Origin: Pseudopyrenochaeta lycopersici
Lineage: Eukaryota; Ascomycota; Dothideomycetes; Pleosporales; Pseudopyrenochaetaceae
DNA: 64,000 nt
Assembly (NCBI GenBank): GCA_003313425.1
Contig: NHZP01000016.1
Location: 310,001-374,000 of the forward strand
Direction of reading: 5' to 3'
Position numbers and translations under genes: made by a program. The notes beneath the pieces are model-generated. The model ran no database searches and was not told the origin of the DNA. It saw nothing but the letters and a program-made list of their open reading frames with translations. Every line of letters starts with the position of its first letter. Within the stretch, counting starts at the first letter, position 1. Positions 1-12,891 of the stretch are shown in pieces.

Positions 1-936
1 AATCCCCAAACATCGAAGGGATCAAATACCGTCACAATCCATGGTCTATCATCTGCCCATCCAGGGCCCCGTCGCTCAGTCACTCCGTCCCGGTCCAGAA
101 ATACAGAGTTGGATGTTGGCAGGCGTTTACCAGGGTGCCAGATGTTGAGTAAGGCTGTGTTGATGAACATGATAACCGCTTCAAAAATCCAAAAGTACAC
201 CTCGTTCTGGTAGATGGGGGACTCCCATCCCTCGATGTATTCGACAAGCCGGTAGATACAGCGGATTGTTACGATGATGGCGCTGACGTACATGACCCAC
301 AGGACAACTTTGAGGTCTTTCTTCAGTACGCCGGCTTTGTTGGCTCGATAGTGAAACTGCGCCGCAACCAGCCCGAACGCGCCAAACAAGGTGGCTTGCA
401 GACATAGAGATGCAGTCACCATGTTCCGACCCACTTTGCGTTGGGCTTCCGTCATGGTGGAGTTTGCCATGCGCCAGGCTCCGTTGCCTATGAGGATCTC
501 ACACACGCCGTCGAGGCCGATGAACGTCGTTGCAACGCGGCCAGGGTGTAGAGAGGCGAGGTAGGGGATATAGTAGAGGATGCGAGAGAGTACGAAGTAG
601 TTTATGAGCGCATAAACCGGGGGTCCTGACATGATGAGCACGGTAGACGCTACGAGGTAGGCTAGATTATCGGTGTTGTAGGCGCCGGCGAGACGGACGG
701 CGAAGCCAGCAATCATGAGTAAAGCCGCCCATGGAAGGAGCAATGTTGTACGCCATGATTTATGTTTGCTGAATAGGGATCAGTGGATATGGTGATGGTG
801 ATAATTGTCACGCTTACATAGTTTGCCATGCGTGTATGGTTCCTGAAATAAAGAATAAAACGATAAAGACGATTGGAGCAACTTTGTTTGGTGCATAGAA
901 CCATACACTACCAGGCGAATAATCTCCCATACCCAT
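1..936 (-). CDS. RTA1-like lipid-translocating/resistance membrane protein, 3' end beyond window
   Basis: Partial gene running off the left edge on the reverse strand. Exon 1 is 936-818 and exon 2 is 768 down to 1; the intron 769-817 (49 nt) has GTAAGC and TTCAG ends and the phase fits. The joined protein starts MGMGDYSPGSVWFYAPNK and has about seven hydrophobic segments. The stretch NEVYFWIFEAVIMF followed by LLNIWHPGKRLP is the typical last helix and tail of the RTA1 family (fungal seven-helix proteins linked to 7-aminocholesterol and azole resistance and to sphingoid-base translocation). Family assignment is firm; substrate is unknown. The C-terminal tail is cut by the window edge. No gene lies between this start and the next gene about 790 bases away, so the two share a divergent upstream region. 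Confidence 0.88.
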
Positions 937-1726
937 CTTGAATGATTAGGATGTTAGAATAAAGATGTGACAAGGTCCAAAGCTTGGTATGCTTGATTTC
1001 CCTCACTACTATAAGAGTCCAAACTGGACGCGCGGCCGATATCCCAATATATATAGAGGCTGAAATGTAGCAAGGCTCACACGGGAATAAACCACGAAGT
1101 GATGACCCTGAATACGAGAATGCGAGCCGATCATTTGAAAGCTATACTGGGGCAGTGCCAAACTTCATGTCACAGTCAAATTCACCTAAACACGTTCTAC
1201 AACCCACGATAATATTGCTAGTCTCTTCATGGACACGTGAATGCGATGAATACGATGCGCGATATCTTCGAAGGCGTCTAAGCGAGGCGTCATTTCTGCC
1301 ACAGGGCAATGCGCAAGGCTGAATGCAGAGGCGAACCATGGGACCAGGACGAGATCAAGCATGATTGGGCGCATATGTGCATCAAAGAATGAGGAGTCGA
1401 CCGGTGATCAGGGAGACAAGGAGGCTTGAGCCATTTAGTCATAGCACAACTGTGAAGAGCCTTGCACGTGACGAGCGACGCCCAAGCGAGAGACTAAATC
1501 AAATTAAGGGTGGCTTGAGCGCTAGTGGGTCAAGCTTCCCAACTGCGATGCACATCTCAAGGCGGAGTAACACCGCGAGGTTAAACAAACGTCACTCGTC
1601 AGCCCACTTGCGGATATATACTGTAATTCCCGGCGCCTACGTTTAATGAGTGTGGCTGGAAATGGTGCGCCAGCCCTGGGTGCAGCAGAGGATGATTCTA
1701 GGCAAACCCAACCCGAACTTACGGTG
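937..1726. other. Intergenic, divergent promoter region between RTA1 gene and TRS130
   Basis: No convincing coding region. The open frames here are short, overlap on both strands and lack family resemblance. It contains an AT stretch (atatatatag near 1048) that could be a core promoter element for the RTA1 gene, but the fit is weak. An in-frame ATG at 1646 could extend the Trs130 protein by 27 residues. Confidence 0.55.
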
Positions 1727-4700
1727 ATGGATGAGCTGTCCAGCTCCAAAGTCACGGGTATGCACCCTTGGACTGTCACAATCACCACTAGATGCAATGC
1801 TCATACACCACAGTTGAATACCATGACCCATCCGGAGTGTTTCCATTGATACAGGGAGACTTGGCCTCTCGTCTCCCGCTCCGGAACCTACATTGGAAGG
1901 CCCCTACTAGGCCGCTAAGGTCTATCGATTCCCTTCATGTCGACCTTGTTCCCAGTAAAAGTTCTGCACATCTTTCAGGGGTGACGTCTTCGACACTGGC
2001 ACCTCCCCAAGGAAACCAAGGAACACCAACTCGGACAACAGAGGAAGTCCTTCGACCTCCTGCAAAAGAAAAAGAGAGACGGCATCAGATCCCTGGCCTA
2101 CGACAGACTCCATATTTAAAGGTCTATCTTTTGAGATGCGATGATTCTGAAACATACAAGACAACAGCCCGGAAGCAAGTCCGAGAATGGGTCAAGGAAC
2201 ATACACCACCCTCTCAGAGCAGTTCATCGAGTACACAAGAGAATCACGATGCCTACGAGTGGATGATCTTACACGTCGTAATACCTGATACACACGCTGC
2301 TAGTCAACCGCGGGGATCGTCTAGTAGTACAACCGGCGAGAAAGAGAAGAGTGGGTCAACATCCCGATGGACTCGGGGAACAACTACCCTTCTGGAGAAG
2401 CTTCGTGCCGATTTCAACATATCTTCAAAGTCCGCACCTGATCGAGTCGCGCAGATCCGTCTTTCAAAAGAAAGAGTGCCGCCGCATATGCTACCTTCAC
2501 CCGCACCAGTCACCTCTCCGCCAATTACAGAGAGTCCTCAAGAGCAAGAGCGAGCATGGATGGATGTGATCGCCAAGTTCAAGATTCTGATATTGCTCTC
2601 CTTTGATCTCAGAGTAAGCCAGTATGAAGAGGATATCAGGAAGAACGATGCACAACGCTCGTTCCCGGGTTGGAACTTCAACACGTTCTTCATCCTAAAA
2701 GAAGGTCTTGCAAGGGGCTTCGAAAGCGTAGGTTTGGTTGAGGATGCTCTACTCGGATACGATGAGCTATCCATTGGTCTTGACACCGTCATCCGCGATC
2801 AAGCGAATGATGGTAGCGGAACACAAGGCGGAGTTCTGCTTGATCATTCGGAAGACCTCCACGAGAAAGCTGTAGAGATACTCAAGCGGTCAGAGAAGTC
2901 TGAGGCAGGCAGCGAAGCATCGTACTCGCCGTTTCATGATGTTAAGCCAATCAACGCGCAAAGCAAAGACTACCGAGGATTGATTCTTGCGAACAATATC
3001 TCTGTCTTCGACTTTAGACTATATATCTTCGCACGCCAGATGTTCCTGCTCTTGAGACTGGGTAACTCTTTATCGGCAAGATCTGATCTCGCCGCTAAGC
3101 TACAACCAAGACCTAGTGCCAGTACGCTGCAAAGATCGGTCGATGATAGCTCAGTCGGGATGAAGTCTGGCACTTCAGCGAACGATTCTGAAGACCTCTT
3201 CTCGCTTGCTGAACTTTGTTCTCGTGCCTTGAATTTTGTTACCTTTGCTGGGCGCATTTTGCGGGATGACCTGATCAACGGGTGAGTATGATCGTCTTAT
3301 CTTATTTGGCCAAGGCACTAACATTGTGATCTAGTGCAAAGGCAAACGAGAGGATCTTTCCCGAACACCTAGTCGATAATATTGTTCGATCGTGGACCTT
3401 CGCTGCGCTCGAGCAAGTGCTACGGGAGACATCTACCACATCTCTGCCATTCACAAGATTTACCAAAGACCTTTCAACTGGCTCATCAGGCAAAAGCTTG
3501 TCATTTGGTGGACGCAGTAAGGAGCAGAAAATCAGTGTTAACGAGCCAAAGTCAATGATTCATCCGTCTCGCTCATCATCTTTGAACCATGGTCGACCCA
3601 CCGCTGAAGTCCCTTACGCTCAGCCTACGGGGAGTGGCCAAGTAGTATTTGAGAATGGACAATACCAAGATCGGCCTTCTCCAAACCAGGAAAATGTGCT
3701 ACCTTCAGCCAAAAATGGCCTCCAAGACCTGGCAGGAACAAGAGCGCAGCTACTTATTGTTCAGCGACGGCTCTTTGAACATATTGGCAATGGGCTGGGT
3801 TGGAGCATTGGTTGGGCCGCCATTCTTCCGTCTTTGAATGGGAAAGAAGATCTGACCGAGGTCGACCTTGATGGCAATGACGAGAATGCTACAAAGACAG
3901 AACCTCCAGTTGCTGATAACGAGACCAAATCAACCGCTCCCAAGGCTGGTATTTCTACAGGTGTTTTGATCAACGCAGTATCGTCGATCGAGCAATTCCG
4001 ACAGTTTTATGAGGTATGCTGATCAGCCGGAAATCGTGTGCCCATGCTGATTGTTGAGTAGATATTGAGCGACTTAATCGTCAAGCACTACATGGCTGCC
4101 GGTCAAACTAAGTCTGCAGAAAGCGTGCTGGGGGATTTGGCTGCACTACGATTGTAAGATTACCTACTCTACAATTTCTAGGTGTCCTGGTTCTAACACG
4201 CATCTAGCGAGCTTGGTGATTTCGCAGCAGCAGCTATGTATTTCGGGCGCATGGCCTCGCTTTTCGCAGAAAGCAGATGGAACACTGTAGAAACGACAAT
4301 GCTGAAAATGTACTCACGCTGCCTGAAGAAGCTCAACCGCAAGGATGAGTACGTGAGAACCTTGCTTGACTTGCTGGCGAAGTCTGCAGCAAGCAGGATG
4401 TCATTCAGAGCCTCATCGAAGGGAGCCGACGCTTCTGAGATAGCAAACATGCCTAATGGTTGGTTGAACGACGACAAAGTCGATACCACGGGCGCGTTTC
4501 ATGAACTAGTTGATTACTCGCAGCAACTACCGTATGATGTAACGGTTCAGATGGCCAAGTATTTCGGCGACATCTCCGTGGAGCCGTATGTGCGACACTA
4601 TGATGACAAAGATGGTTTCCAACTTCGCCTTCAATTTCGACACCTTTTAGAGGATGAGATAGAGATTCGAGCAGCTAAAGTAAGGTTGGTCAGCGCCACC

Positions 4701-6654
4701 TCGACGCAAGGAAAGGAGATATGGCTCGAAAACCAAGATCTCACCCAACTGAAGAAAGGCTTGAACAGATTGTGGGTTGGATGCCAGGTAGGCTTTACCT
4801 CTTCGAGTGATTTTTGGTAGCTGATCGCCTCTCAGGTAACTACAACTGGACCGTATATGGTTGACAAGATCATCGTGGAAGCTAACCGTATTGCTTTTGT
4901 GCACGAGCCTGTCACAAAAACCGAAGCACCGACACCCCTAGGGATCATTGCTTCGGTATCCACGCATTCGCTCAAGGCTGCAAAGAACGCGCGAATCCTG
5001 TGCTTCCCGCGTGCTGAAGCATTCCAGGCTCGCATCTACCTCTCTCACTTCATTCATATCGACAAGCCACGCCACATCGAGGTCGAATGCTCGAGTGGCT
5101 GGAACGATATTGAGCGTGCTGAGATTCGCTTAAAGTCTGCATCCGCAGGTCTAAGATTGCGCACAGCAAATGTGAGTGTGGCGGCTGGGGATGTAGAGAT
5201 CGAGGATAAACCAACCCCTGGTGTGATTGCAGTTGGTGCTCTCAGCAGCAACTCTATTGCGACGCTGAAGGTTCCTTATGATATGGAAACGATATTACAG
5301 GACCTTACCGTCAAGATCGAGGTCGACTACTACACTGAAGACGGACAGTTCCAGTACATCTCATCGTTTACGATCCCAGTGGAGCTCCCCTTAGACGTAA
5401 ACGTGCACGATCATTTCAAAAACAAGTCACTTTTCTCCAAATTCAACATCAAAACTGCGAATCAGGTACCGTTGGAGCTTCTGGACGTTGGGCTGGAAGG
5501 TTCCGGAGAATTCGATGTTCATGCCCCGAAGGGATTAACGGGGGCTGTACACATCTTCCCGAAGCAACCAGTGGCAATCACGTACAAGATCACAAAGAAA
5601 GTGACCAATGCTGCTAAGAAGCGGCAAAGCCGAATGCCGACCACCGGAAGTCTGTCCTTGGCTGTGGAGTATCGATGCTTGGACGAGGATGTGCTAGACC
5701 GTGTGCGGAAACTGTTCGCAGATACCGTCGCAAACAGTCCGGTGCATCGACTTACGCGTCTGCTTACGGACGCATTTGCATTTCGACTAGAGCACGAAAT
5801 CTTGCCTCACCAAGTTGAAAGAATCGCTTTGCTGGAAAAGCTCGATTTGGGTGCGTTCGAAGATATGGGATGGCGCGAATGTCTTGACAGTCTACCACAC
5901 ATCATACGTGATGACACACAATTATGGCTGGAAAAGTGGCACGAGGTAAGATTTCTTCGCTGTTTCCCTAAAAGATGCGAATACTAATACTTAGGAACAG
6001 CAACATAGAACGATCCTCCTTCGTAAAGACGCGTCTTCGGAGACCACTGTACCAGCACTTGCTCCTGCGTCGCCATACCCACCGCGGCGCATGGTCATCA
6101 CAGTTTCAGTCCCACAGACACATATTCTTCATACTGCATCCTTATCTTTCAGCTCATCCCCTTCAGACCCATCACTATCCAACATTGCCATAGCAGGCCA
6201 ACCATTTATGACAATCCTGCGCATTTCGCATACCCGACGCTGGGCATCCTCTGCAAGCCTGATATCTGCTGCCAACTTGTCTACAGACTCCGATCCCATT
6301 GAATTTGTCTACACCGTCGAAGCAAACCCAGAGACATGGCTCATCGCCGGTCAGCGACGCGCGCACTTCTCAGCCAGCGAAGACGAGCAACTCGAGTGGC
6401 CAATCATGCTCATTCCGCTCAGGCCGGGCAATGCGTTACTTCCCAATGTGGAGATTCGTGCGAAGATCAGGCAGAAAGACGATGGCCATGGTGGCGTAAC
6501 TGAACTAGCGGTGTTGAACTGCGAGACAGACTACTTGAGCTACGGAGAGAGTGTCACAGTTATTCCGGATGTAAGGAGTAGCACTGTAGGGATTGGGGAT
6601 ATGGCCTTGGGGAGTCCGAGGAGTGTTGTTTGGTTGGAGAGTACAGGGCAGTAA
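1727..6654 (+). CDS. trs130: TRAPPII complex subunit Trs130 / TRAPPC10
   Basis: Seven exons: 1727-1757, 1814-3281, 3335-4013, 4062-4153, 4208-4787, 4836-5945, 5995-6654. All junctions are GT-AG, all phases agree, giving 1,539 residues. The first intron (1758-1813) joins MDELSSSKVT to VEYHDPSGVFPLI, restoring the family's N-terminus, which continues with SRLPLRNLHW and PTRPLRSI. Trs130 is a core part of TRAPPII, the tethering and exchange factor for Ypt31/32 (Rab11) at the late Golgi. The C-terminal third (exons 6-7) has the beta-rich, Ig-like composition expected of TRAPPC10. Acceptor of exon 7 is ambiguous by two codons (5994 or 6000), both in frame. An upstream in-frame ATG at 1646 would add 27 residues; I chose 1727 because conserved sequence begins just after it. 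Single-copy housekeeping gene. Confidence 0.9.
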
Positions 6655-7784
6655 TTGAGCAAAAATAGATAGAAGGGGATTAGAATGAAGTATCGGATCC
6701 TTTGGTCCTTGAGAAGAGTCTCCCTACGCATTCATTGCCTTCCCCTTGGTGTAAACATGTATAGACGAATCGCTGGATTGAAGCTACCGATTCGGAAATA
6801 ACAGAACTGCTTAGTGGTACAAGTAGGGATTGTTACCTCACTTCGTCATTCCCAACTACAGCTCTTCGATCTCAACCGACATAACCATCAATGTATGATT
6901 TGGTTGTGTCGCCCCGTCAAACAAGAGCGATACCGCTGATACTATATAGACGTCTTTCACAACTGATCTTCTTTACATTTGGACTGCTAAAGTTAACGCA
7001 CACATTAGCTAGCTAGAACACTCGCTCCTGGAAATTGAAGATGAACAAAGAGCCAAGCTTTCTTTTCCATACAGGCTTCCAGCCCCTTGGCATCGACCCA
7101 GCCAAGTTCTCCAAGGAAGCGTGGAAGATTCGTTTTCGTGCGGACCGTCTGCGCCCCTTCCAAGAGGATTCACTCTAGACGCATTTTTTTTGAGCGTCGT
7201 GCAGCTTTGCTCCGGAGGGATCTGTGCCGCGTCGTGGTGGAATTAGGCATGGTGCAGCAGTATGGTAGCCTTCTACTCATTAGAACTCGCAGTCTGGACC
7301 GCGGGTATGGCGATAGCGCTGCATATTAAGAGGAGATAAGTGAGTGCTAGTGGCAAAATGGCCGTTCCTTCCGTGGTACTGGCGCTTTCTGCGCTCACTG
7401 TATTGATATATACGCGTATACGGTTGGGCTCTTGAGAGAGCAGTTTTTGTGGATGCAAATAGTTGCTAGCGCTTGTTTTTGACACATCTTAGTGGTCATT
7501 CTTTATCCCCCATGTGCACTGACACCCAGCAGTCTATAGTGGAGGAAGGGGCTGTGCAGTGCAGGTTTGTTTGTGGAGCTTGTCGAGTGAACAGCTTATG
7601 TAAGGTGTGTCTCATCTCAATCCTCATAGGTGTCTTGTTTCACTCAATCGTTGCGCCAACCGCCAAAAAAAGTAACGGCATCTGCAGCCCTTTGAAAATC
7701 GAGGTATCCCTTTCCTAACTTACCTAGCAAGTTCAATACTCTGGTCGTGGAGATTTCGTTCATCAGCCATATCTGACCAGGATT
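6655..7784. other. Intergenic, nothing recognised
   Basis: About 1.1 kb between two genes on the same strand. The open frames in it start at TTG or are very short, and none resembles a protein I know. It presumably holds the 3' UTR of TRS130 and the promoter of the TLC gene. Confidence 0.55.
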
Positions 7785-8768
7785 ATGCGCGATCCATTCC
7801 CTGTTCCGCCATTGGTGCGCGACGCGGTACAGCCATTGGCCGACGTACTGCATTTGGGTACTCTACCTTTACACATCCACGAAGTGCTCGCCGGATTCGC
7901 TGTCTACACCTTGATCGACTCTATTCTTTCACCGGCCGTTTCCGCTCGCCTGATTCCCAACACGTACTCCAAGTTCCCAGCTCGCACAAAACTGCAATGG
8001 AATATGCACGTTACTTCGTTTGTGAATGCGACGTTTCTCTCCGTGGCCGCCTCATATGTTCTCTGGAACGACACAGAGCGGCTACATGAGACATGGGAGC
8101 AACGGATATGGGGCTACACTGGCGCAGGAGCAATGGTGCAGGCGTTTGGTGCGGGATATTTCCTGTGGGATCTCCAAATGTGCGCAGTCAATGTTCGCAT
8201 ATTAGGTGTGCTGGACCTGCTCCATGCAATTGTCGGCCTTGCCATATCTATACTGGGTTTCGTATGTGCTCAAAAATGCCAGACTCTTCAAAAAGTCCTT
8301 TTACTTGGCATACACTGAAGCTGACAACCCCACAAGCGACCATTTGGCCTATATTACGGTATCCAGTACGCCTTGATTGAGCTGTCTACTCCATTCGTGA
8401 ACATCCACTGGTTTCTCAACAAGCTGGGCAGAGCCGGCTCAAAGCTTCAGCTTATAAATGGCGCTATTCTTATTGCTGTATTCGCAGGTTGCCGTCTCAT
8501 ATGGGGTTCCTACCTTACCTTTGTCTTTTCTCGCGACGCATGGTCCGCATTGCACGCTTCTGCACCTGATTGGACCAAGTATGAGTATTCGCCGGGGCAA
8601 GAACCCCTCGTCCTGCAGCACGAGGCAGTCTGGTGGCTGGTAGCAGCGTTTCTGATCAGTAACGGCGTGGTCATGTCGCTAAGTACCTTTTGGTTTACGA
8701 AAATGATTGCGACCGTAAGGAAACATATGGGTACAGCCACAGAAGAAAGGAAGACCAGCCATGACTAA
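7785..8768 (+). CDS. TLC-domain membrane protein (TMEM56/TRAM-LAG1-CLN8 type)
   Basis: Two exons, 7785-8261 and 8337-8768, with a 75-nt intron (GTATGT donor, CACAAG acceptor) that joins LAISILGF to RPFGLYYGIQYALIEL; 302 residues. About six hydrophobic helices are visible. The first half holds KLQWNMHVTSFVNA, with the conserved His that follows the first helix of TLC proteins, and the second holds LIELSTPFVNIHWFL, the other hallmark of the TMEM56-like TLC branch. Members act in the ER or Golgi membrane in lipid sensing or lipid handling; whether this one is an enzyme is not known. It is not a ceramide synthase by eye, because the Lag1 double-His motif is not seen. Start chosen at the first ATG of the open frame. 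Confidence 0.82.
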
Positions 8769-9219
8769 GATGAGTATTTCATTTGGATTTGAGCAGCAAG
8801 GGGAAAGCTAGTTTGAACTTGGCCCTGAGAAATATAGCTTTGAGCATAGGACTTCGAATTGGTCTGAGGGGTTGACAGAATATTCTTGAGAGTCGTCGAG
8901 GTGAATCACCTCATACTCCAGGCTAGACCACAAAGATGTGATATGGGAACGAAGTTTTCTCGGTAATGCCACCCGGTATCAGCTTATGGTATATCGTCCG
9001 CATATCCAGCTAGGCAATTCGGATGCCTTACGGAAGCCTTGCTGTATGAAGTGTGAAGGAAAAGATAAGCTGGAACCAGAAAACCATTGTATTGAACAAA
9101 AAGGGGTATCTCATGCACACCTATAACTCCAGCTTATATCAAAGAAGTGGTCCAAGAACCGCAGCTTGAACCACACCGCCACCAAGTCTCACCCAGAATC
9201 GTCGTTAGAGAGGGCATCT
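8769..9219. other. Convergent 3' intergenic region
   Basis: Lies between the stops of two convergent genes. No coding signal; expected to contain the two 3' UTRs. Confidence 0.6.
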
Positions 9220-10626
9220 TCATGGCACCATCGTCATAATCTCATCGTCATTCCTATCTTTTGCCCTCCCTCCACCAACCATAAATGTGCCACTGCCCTT
9301 CTCATCGAACCACCGACTACTCCTGTGCCAACTTGGCAAGTTCTCTGGATCCTCATCTTCATTCTTGCAGCCTCGCCTACAGCCACCACCCTGCCGCCAC
9401 GAGGTACCCGCCCACTTCATACAGCGCGCATACTCTGCACAACCGTCCGTCCGGCGTTTCTTGGAGATGGAGAAGTCCGATAGAGACTGTCGTGGTGCAA
9501 GGCGTCGGAGTGTGATAATGGCGTGGGCGGTGAAGTCGGGAATGGGAATCGGGAGATGCGTCAGTGCTAGGGCAGTGGTTTCGAGGGACTCGAGGGCGTA
9601 GAGGAGTTCTTCTGGAGCTGCGAGAAGGAAAGATTGGTGGTTTGTAGTCGTGAGCGATGTGGAATTGATATTTGACGATTTGCGCTTGAGAAGTCGCTTG
9701 TGACCTACTTCCACTTTTCTCTTGGCTTCTTGATCTTTCGTCGGTAGGGTTGGTGTAACAGCCCTCACAATCGCATCATCGAGTTCCTCTAGAGCCCCTA
9801 TCCCAGCCCCATCAACCTCCCATTCCAGCACCTCTTTCTCACAGCCTGCCATGCCCATGTACACCAGATCCTTCAATTCCATCAGGAGTTCGAATATCAT
9901 ACGCTGTGGCACAGGCTGCTGCTCAAAGAGCGTTTGGATTGGCGGAAGAAACCTCCTTGCTATCTCGCCGCCCGTGTAGAGGTTCTTGCCGGTTGCGAAA
10001 GGCGCATTGTCCGCCATTTGGAGTTCAATCTTCGACATTTGGCGCGAGAGCCCGGCTGCCAGATGGCGAATCTGTATCAGCCGGTTCTGTGTGAGTGATG
10101 ACTTGAGGGAGGGGGAGAGGTCTATAGGACGACGTTAGCTACATGAACGATGTAGGGGAAAAGGTCACGAACCTGTGAATGCTACTTCCCCAGCAAGCAC
10201 CACCAGCGCCTCAGCAAGCTCCTTCTCTTTTTCTCTCAGCTCCCTCCTCTGAGCTTGCATGCTCCGCCATGGCACCACGAAGCCTATACTCTTCCCACCC
10301 ACATCCACTGCTTTCCCGTCTGCGACCTCAGACGTTGTTTCGACTACAGACCCTTTGCCATGTTTCCTGCTGTTCTGACCCCTAGCATCATCGGTGTGGT
10401 ACTGGAATGCAAGTAGAAGGTCGTTGTGGTCGCGGTTGCTACGGAGATTGCGCCACACGCTCAGGATTGCGTTGGTAGAGAAGATTTGTTGATATGGCGA
10501 CATTATGAATTCGCAAACAGAAAGAAATTCGATTACATTGCTGGGTAAGTATACTGGAAGGATGTGTAATAGTAGGACGTCGATGATGCGTGGTGGATGA
10601 GGCGTAAACTGTTGTGTTGGCGGCAT
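9220..10626 (-). CDS. Uncharacterised helical/coiled-coil protein
   Basis: Two exons, 10626-10173 and 10121-9220, 451 residues. The 51-nt intron (GTTCGT donor, CTATAG acceptor) joins VVLAGEVAFT to DLSPSLKSSL in phase. I do not recognise the family. The middle is strongly helical and charged (QAQRRELREKEKELAEAL, then LIQIRHLAAGLSRQMSKIEL), suggesting a coiled coil near residues 120-190. A second helical block carries QRMIFELLMELKDLVYMG. The tail is rich in Cys, Arg, Gly and Asp/Glu. No signal peptide, although residues 13-40 are hydrophobic. An internal ATG (MSPYQQIFS, 41 codons in) is an equally possible start and would remove that hydrophobic stretch. Convergent with the TLC gene, co-directional with PP5. 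Confidence 0.7.
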
Positions 10627-10992
10627 GTGATGGGGCCGCGACCCTTGTTTACGGTCAACAAGCGAGCTGGGAGACTACGTGGGGTAGCGCGTGAGGGGCG
10701 ACACCTGTCGCATGCCTGCCTCCAATGCATAATGATTGGAACGGGTAAGCATCACCGCGCCGGATGGGTATTTGAAGATGCGGATGTGACTTGATGTAGA
10801 TCTTTGCCCTTTCCAGTCTACCCGTTTCTACCTATGTTACACCCGGATGCTCAATGCACCTTCCTTCAAGCACTCCTCGAAGCAAATGAGCCTGAACCAT
10901 ATCTCCATATGCTGATGCGCCAAAGAACACCGAAGTAATGCATCGCTACATGACCAAGCGAACCATATCCAGATCTACACTTCACATCCCTT
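10627..10992. other. Intergenic, nothing recognised
   Basis: 366 bases between two reverse-strand genes: promoter of the uncharacterised gene and 3' UTR of the PP5 gene. No coding signal. Confidence 0.6.
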
Positions 10993-12580
10993 TTATATCA
11001 TTCCCGCCATGCCATTCGATGCATAGGCCATGGGCTTGATATTTGGATGTGGCACAGCATCGAACTGTGTGAACTTGAGCTTGTACTCTGGTCCAATCTT
11101 GATGAAAGCGCCCTTGTTGTGCGTACTGTCGCAGTAATTTGGAGCCGAGAAGACCGTGATACAGCGCCCGTCGTGTTCAACCTCATAACCTTCCATGCGG
11201 ACTTCGTGTGATCGAATGATAGCTTCGAGCCCATTGTTCTCGCAAAAGCGCTTTGTGACGTCGGGACCGAATTGCAAGCCTACACCACGCTTGCTGGGTC
11301 CTCGACCTGGTGCTGTCTGTGGGTCCGTCCAGAGCATTTCCATCATGAGACCAGCCTGTCCTGGCTGCCGCTGTTTGAATCGATTAAGCTTCCTGACGTC
11401 ATCTAAAGTGACCTTATCATCCGAGAACAGGCCACCATGGAGCACGAAGTACTTCTTGCCGATAAGTGTCGCCAGTGGAAGCATTGAGAAGGACTCAGAG
11501 AAGAGCTTGAAAACGCGCTCTGTGTACTTCGCCCTGCATTCGCCTTCGAAGCCGTACATTCGGTTCATGTCGTCTGTCTCATGGTTTCCGCGATTTAGGA
11601 AGAACGTGGTGGGGTATAACCACTTGTACGCGTACAGTAGGAGGGCAATCTCGGTAGACCAGGAACCCCGATCAACGAAATCACCGTTGAACAAGAATGA
11701 GTGCTTCTCTGAGGGTTTTCCTGCGAGTTTGAAAATGTTCATGAGATCGAAAAATTGACCTGGACGATTGTCAGTAAAGCATAGTGATACAGGGGCCTCG
11801 TGCCCAGCCTACCATGTGTGTCTCCGCAGACTGTGATCTCGTGACCCTCCTCGATGTCGTACTCGACCATAGTCGGCTCTTTCTTCACAATATCCATAAC
11901 AGCAACTATAATTTGATATGTGTACTTCTTAGCCAGCTTCTTTCCGTTCTTGAACCTCTCAATCATGTCTTCGATGAACTCTAGTGTCATCTTGTTGCCC
12001 AGCTTTGCGCCATCGTACGAAGAGTCTACTGCCATGTGTTCAATATCTAGCCCTTCTGCAGCTGACGGCGCATCATCGACCTCGATAGCCTTGAGGAAGG
12101 CGTCGCGCTTGACAACCTTCTCGCATTCTGCCATGCGCAGCTTCGCTTGTGCGTCATTGGGTGCTTTCTTCACGACGAGCCGCCAATCGCGGAGTGCTTC
12201 ACGATGTTTGAGGATAGCGGTATTTGCTGAGGCGCGGCGGTAGTATGCCTGTGTTTGCGGTGAGTCGTCATATAGAAAAGTGGGAGCAAATGTGCTGTAC
12301 CTTCACATTATTGGGGTCGAGCTCGATGGCGGTATCCGCGTCCTGTATTGCGTAGCCATACTGCTCAAGCTTGATATATGTCTGAAGAGAGTGTGAGCGT
12401 ATGATTATAGGCACCATGTAGGCTATGTACTTGAGCTCGATTTGTATAGAATGAGGGCTCTCTGTTGTAGGCCTCTATGGCCTTGGTGTAGAAATCTAAT
12501 GCGGCATCCCAGGCTTGGTTCCTGAATGCATCGTTGCCCTGGTTTTTGAACGCAGTTGCTTCTTCCTGGGGGTTTCCCAT
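10993..12580 (-). CDS. ppt1: Serine/threonine protein phosphatase 5 (TPR-PP5)
   Basis: Four exons, 12580-12431, 12381-12301, 12248-11813, 11759-10993; introns of 49, 52 and 53 nt; 477 residues, close to the family size. Residues about 5-110 are three TPR repeats ([20 protein letters not shown] begins the first), which in PP5 bind Hsp90 and autoinhibit. The catalytic half has every metal-site motif: GDTHG at about 218, GDFVDRG at about 246, GNHE at about 279, LHGGLF, and SAPNYCD. It dephosphorylates Hsp90 clients and Hsp90/Cdc37 themselves in the cytosol and nucleus. The open frame extends 32 codons further upstream but only from a TTG, so the start is placed at [11 protein letters not shown], immediately before the TPRs, as in relatives. 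Divergent from the Spt4 gene across 311 bases. Confidence 0.93.
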
Positions 12581-12891
12581 GGTGTGGATGGGCACTGCGG
12601 GACCGGCTGGGGTACTGCGAGGCACGGCGATACGATTCGAGACGGCACGACGGGTAGCTGCACCTGCAGAAGACAAAAAGGACGAAGCTGCGGCCGGTGG
12701 GTGGCAGTTTCCCTAGCAATCAAGGGATGCACACCAAAAAACACAGTGAGAGCTGGAGCGCGCCTCGTTCAAGTTGCCGCACAACCAAATCTTGTCAAGC
12801 ATTTCGGTCCCGCCTCTGGTCTCGCCTCGCTTTGCCACTAACGGCCGACTAACGCATCAACCAACGAGCGATCCTAGCAAACGACCGGAGG
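12581..12891. promoter_or_regulatory. Bidirectional promoter between PP5 and SPT4 genes
   Basis: Short gap between two head-to-head genes. No clear TATA box. Upstream of the PP5 ATG the frame stays open for 32 codons, so a non-ATG N-terminal extension cannot be excluded. Confidence 0.45.

Noticed and set aside
12581..12676. In-frame N-terminal extension of PP5 beginning with TTG
   Set aside because: No ATG before an upstream stop, and the ATG used here starts exactly where PP5 homology begins.
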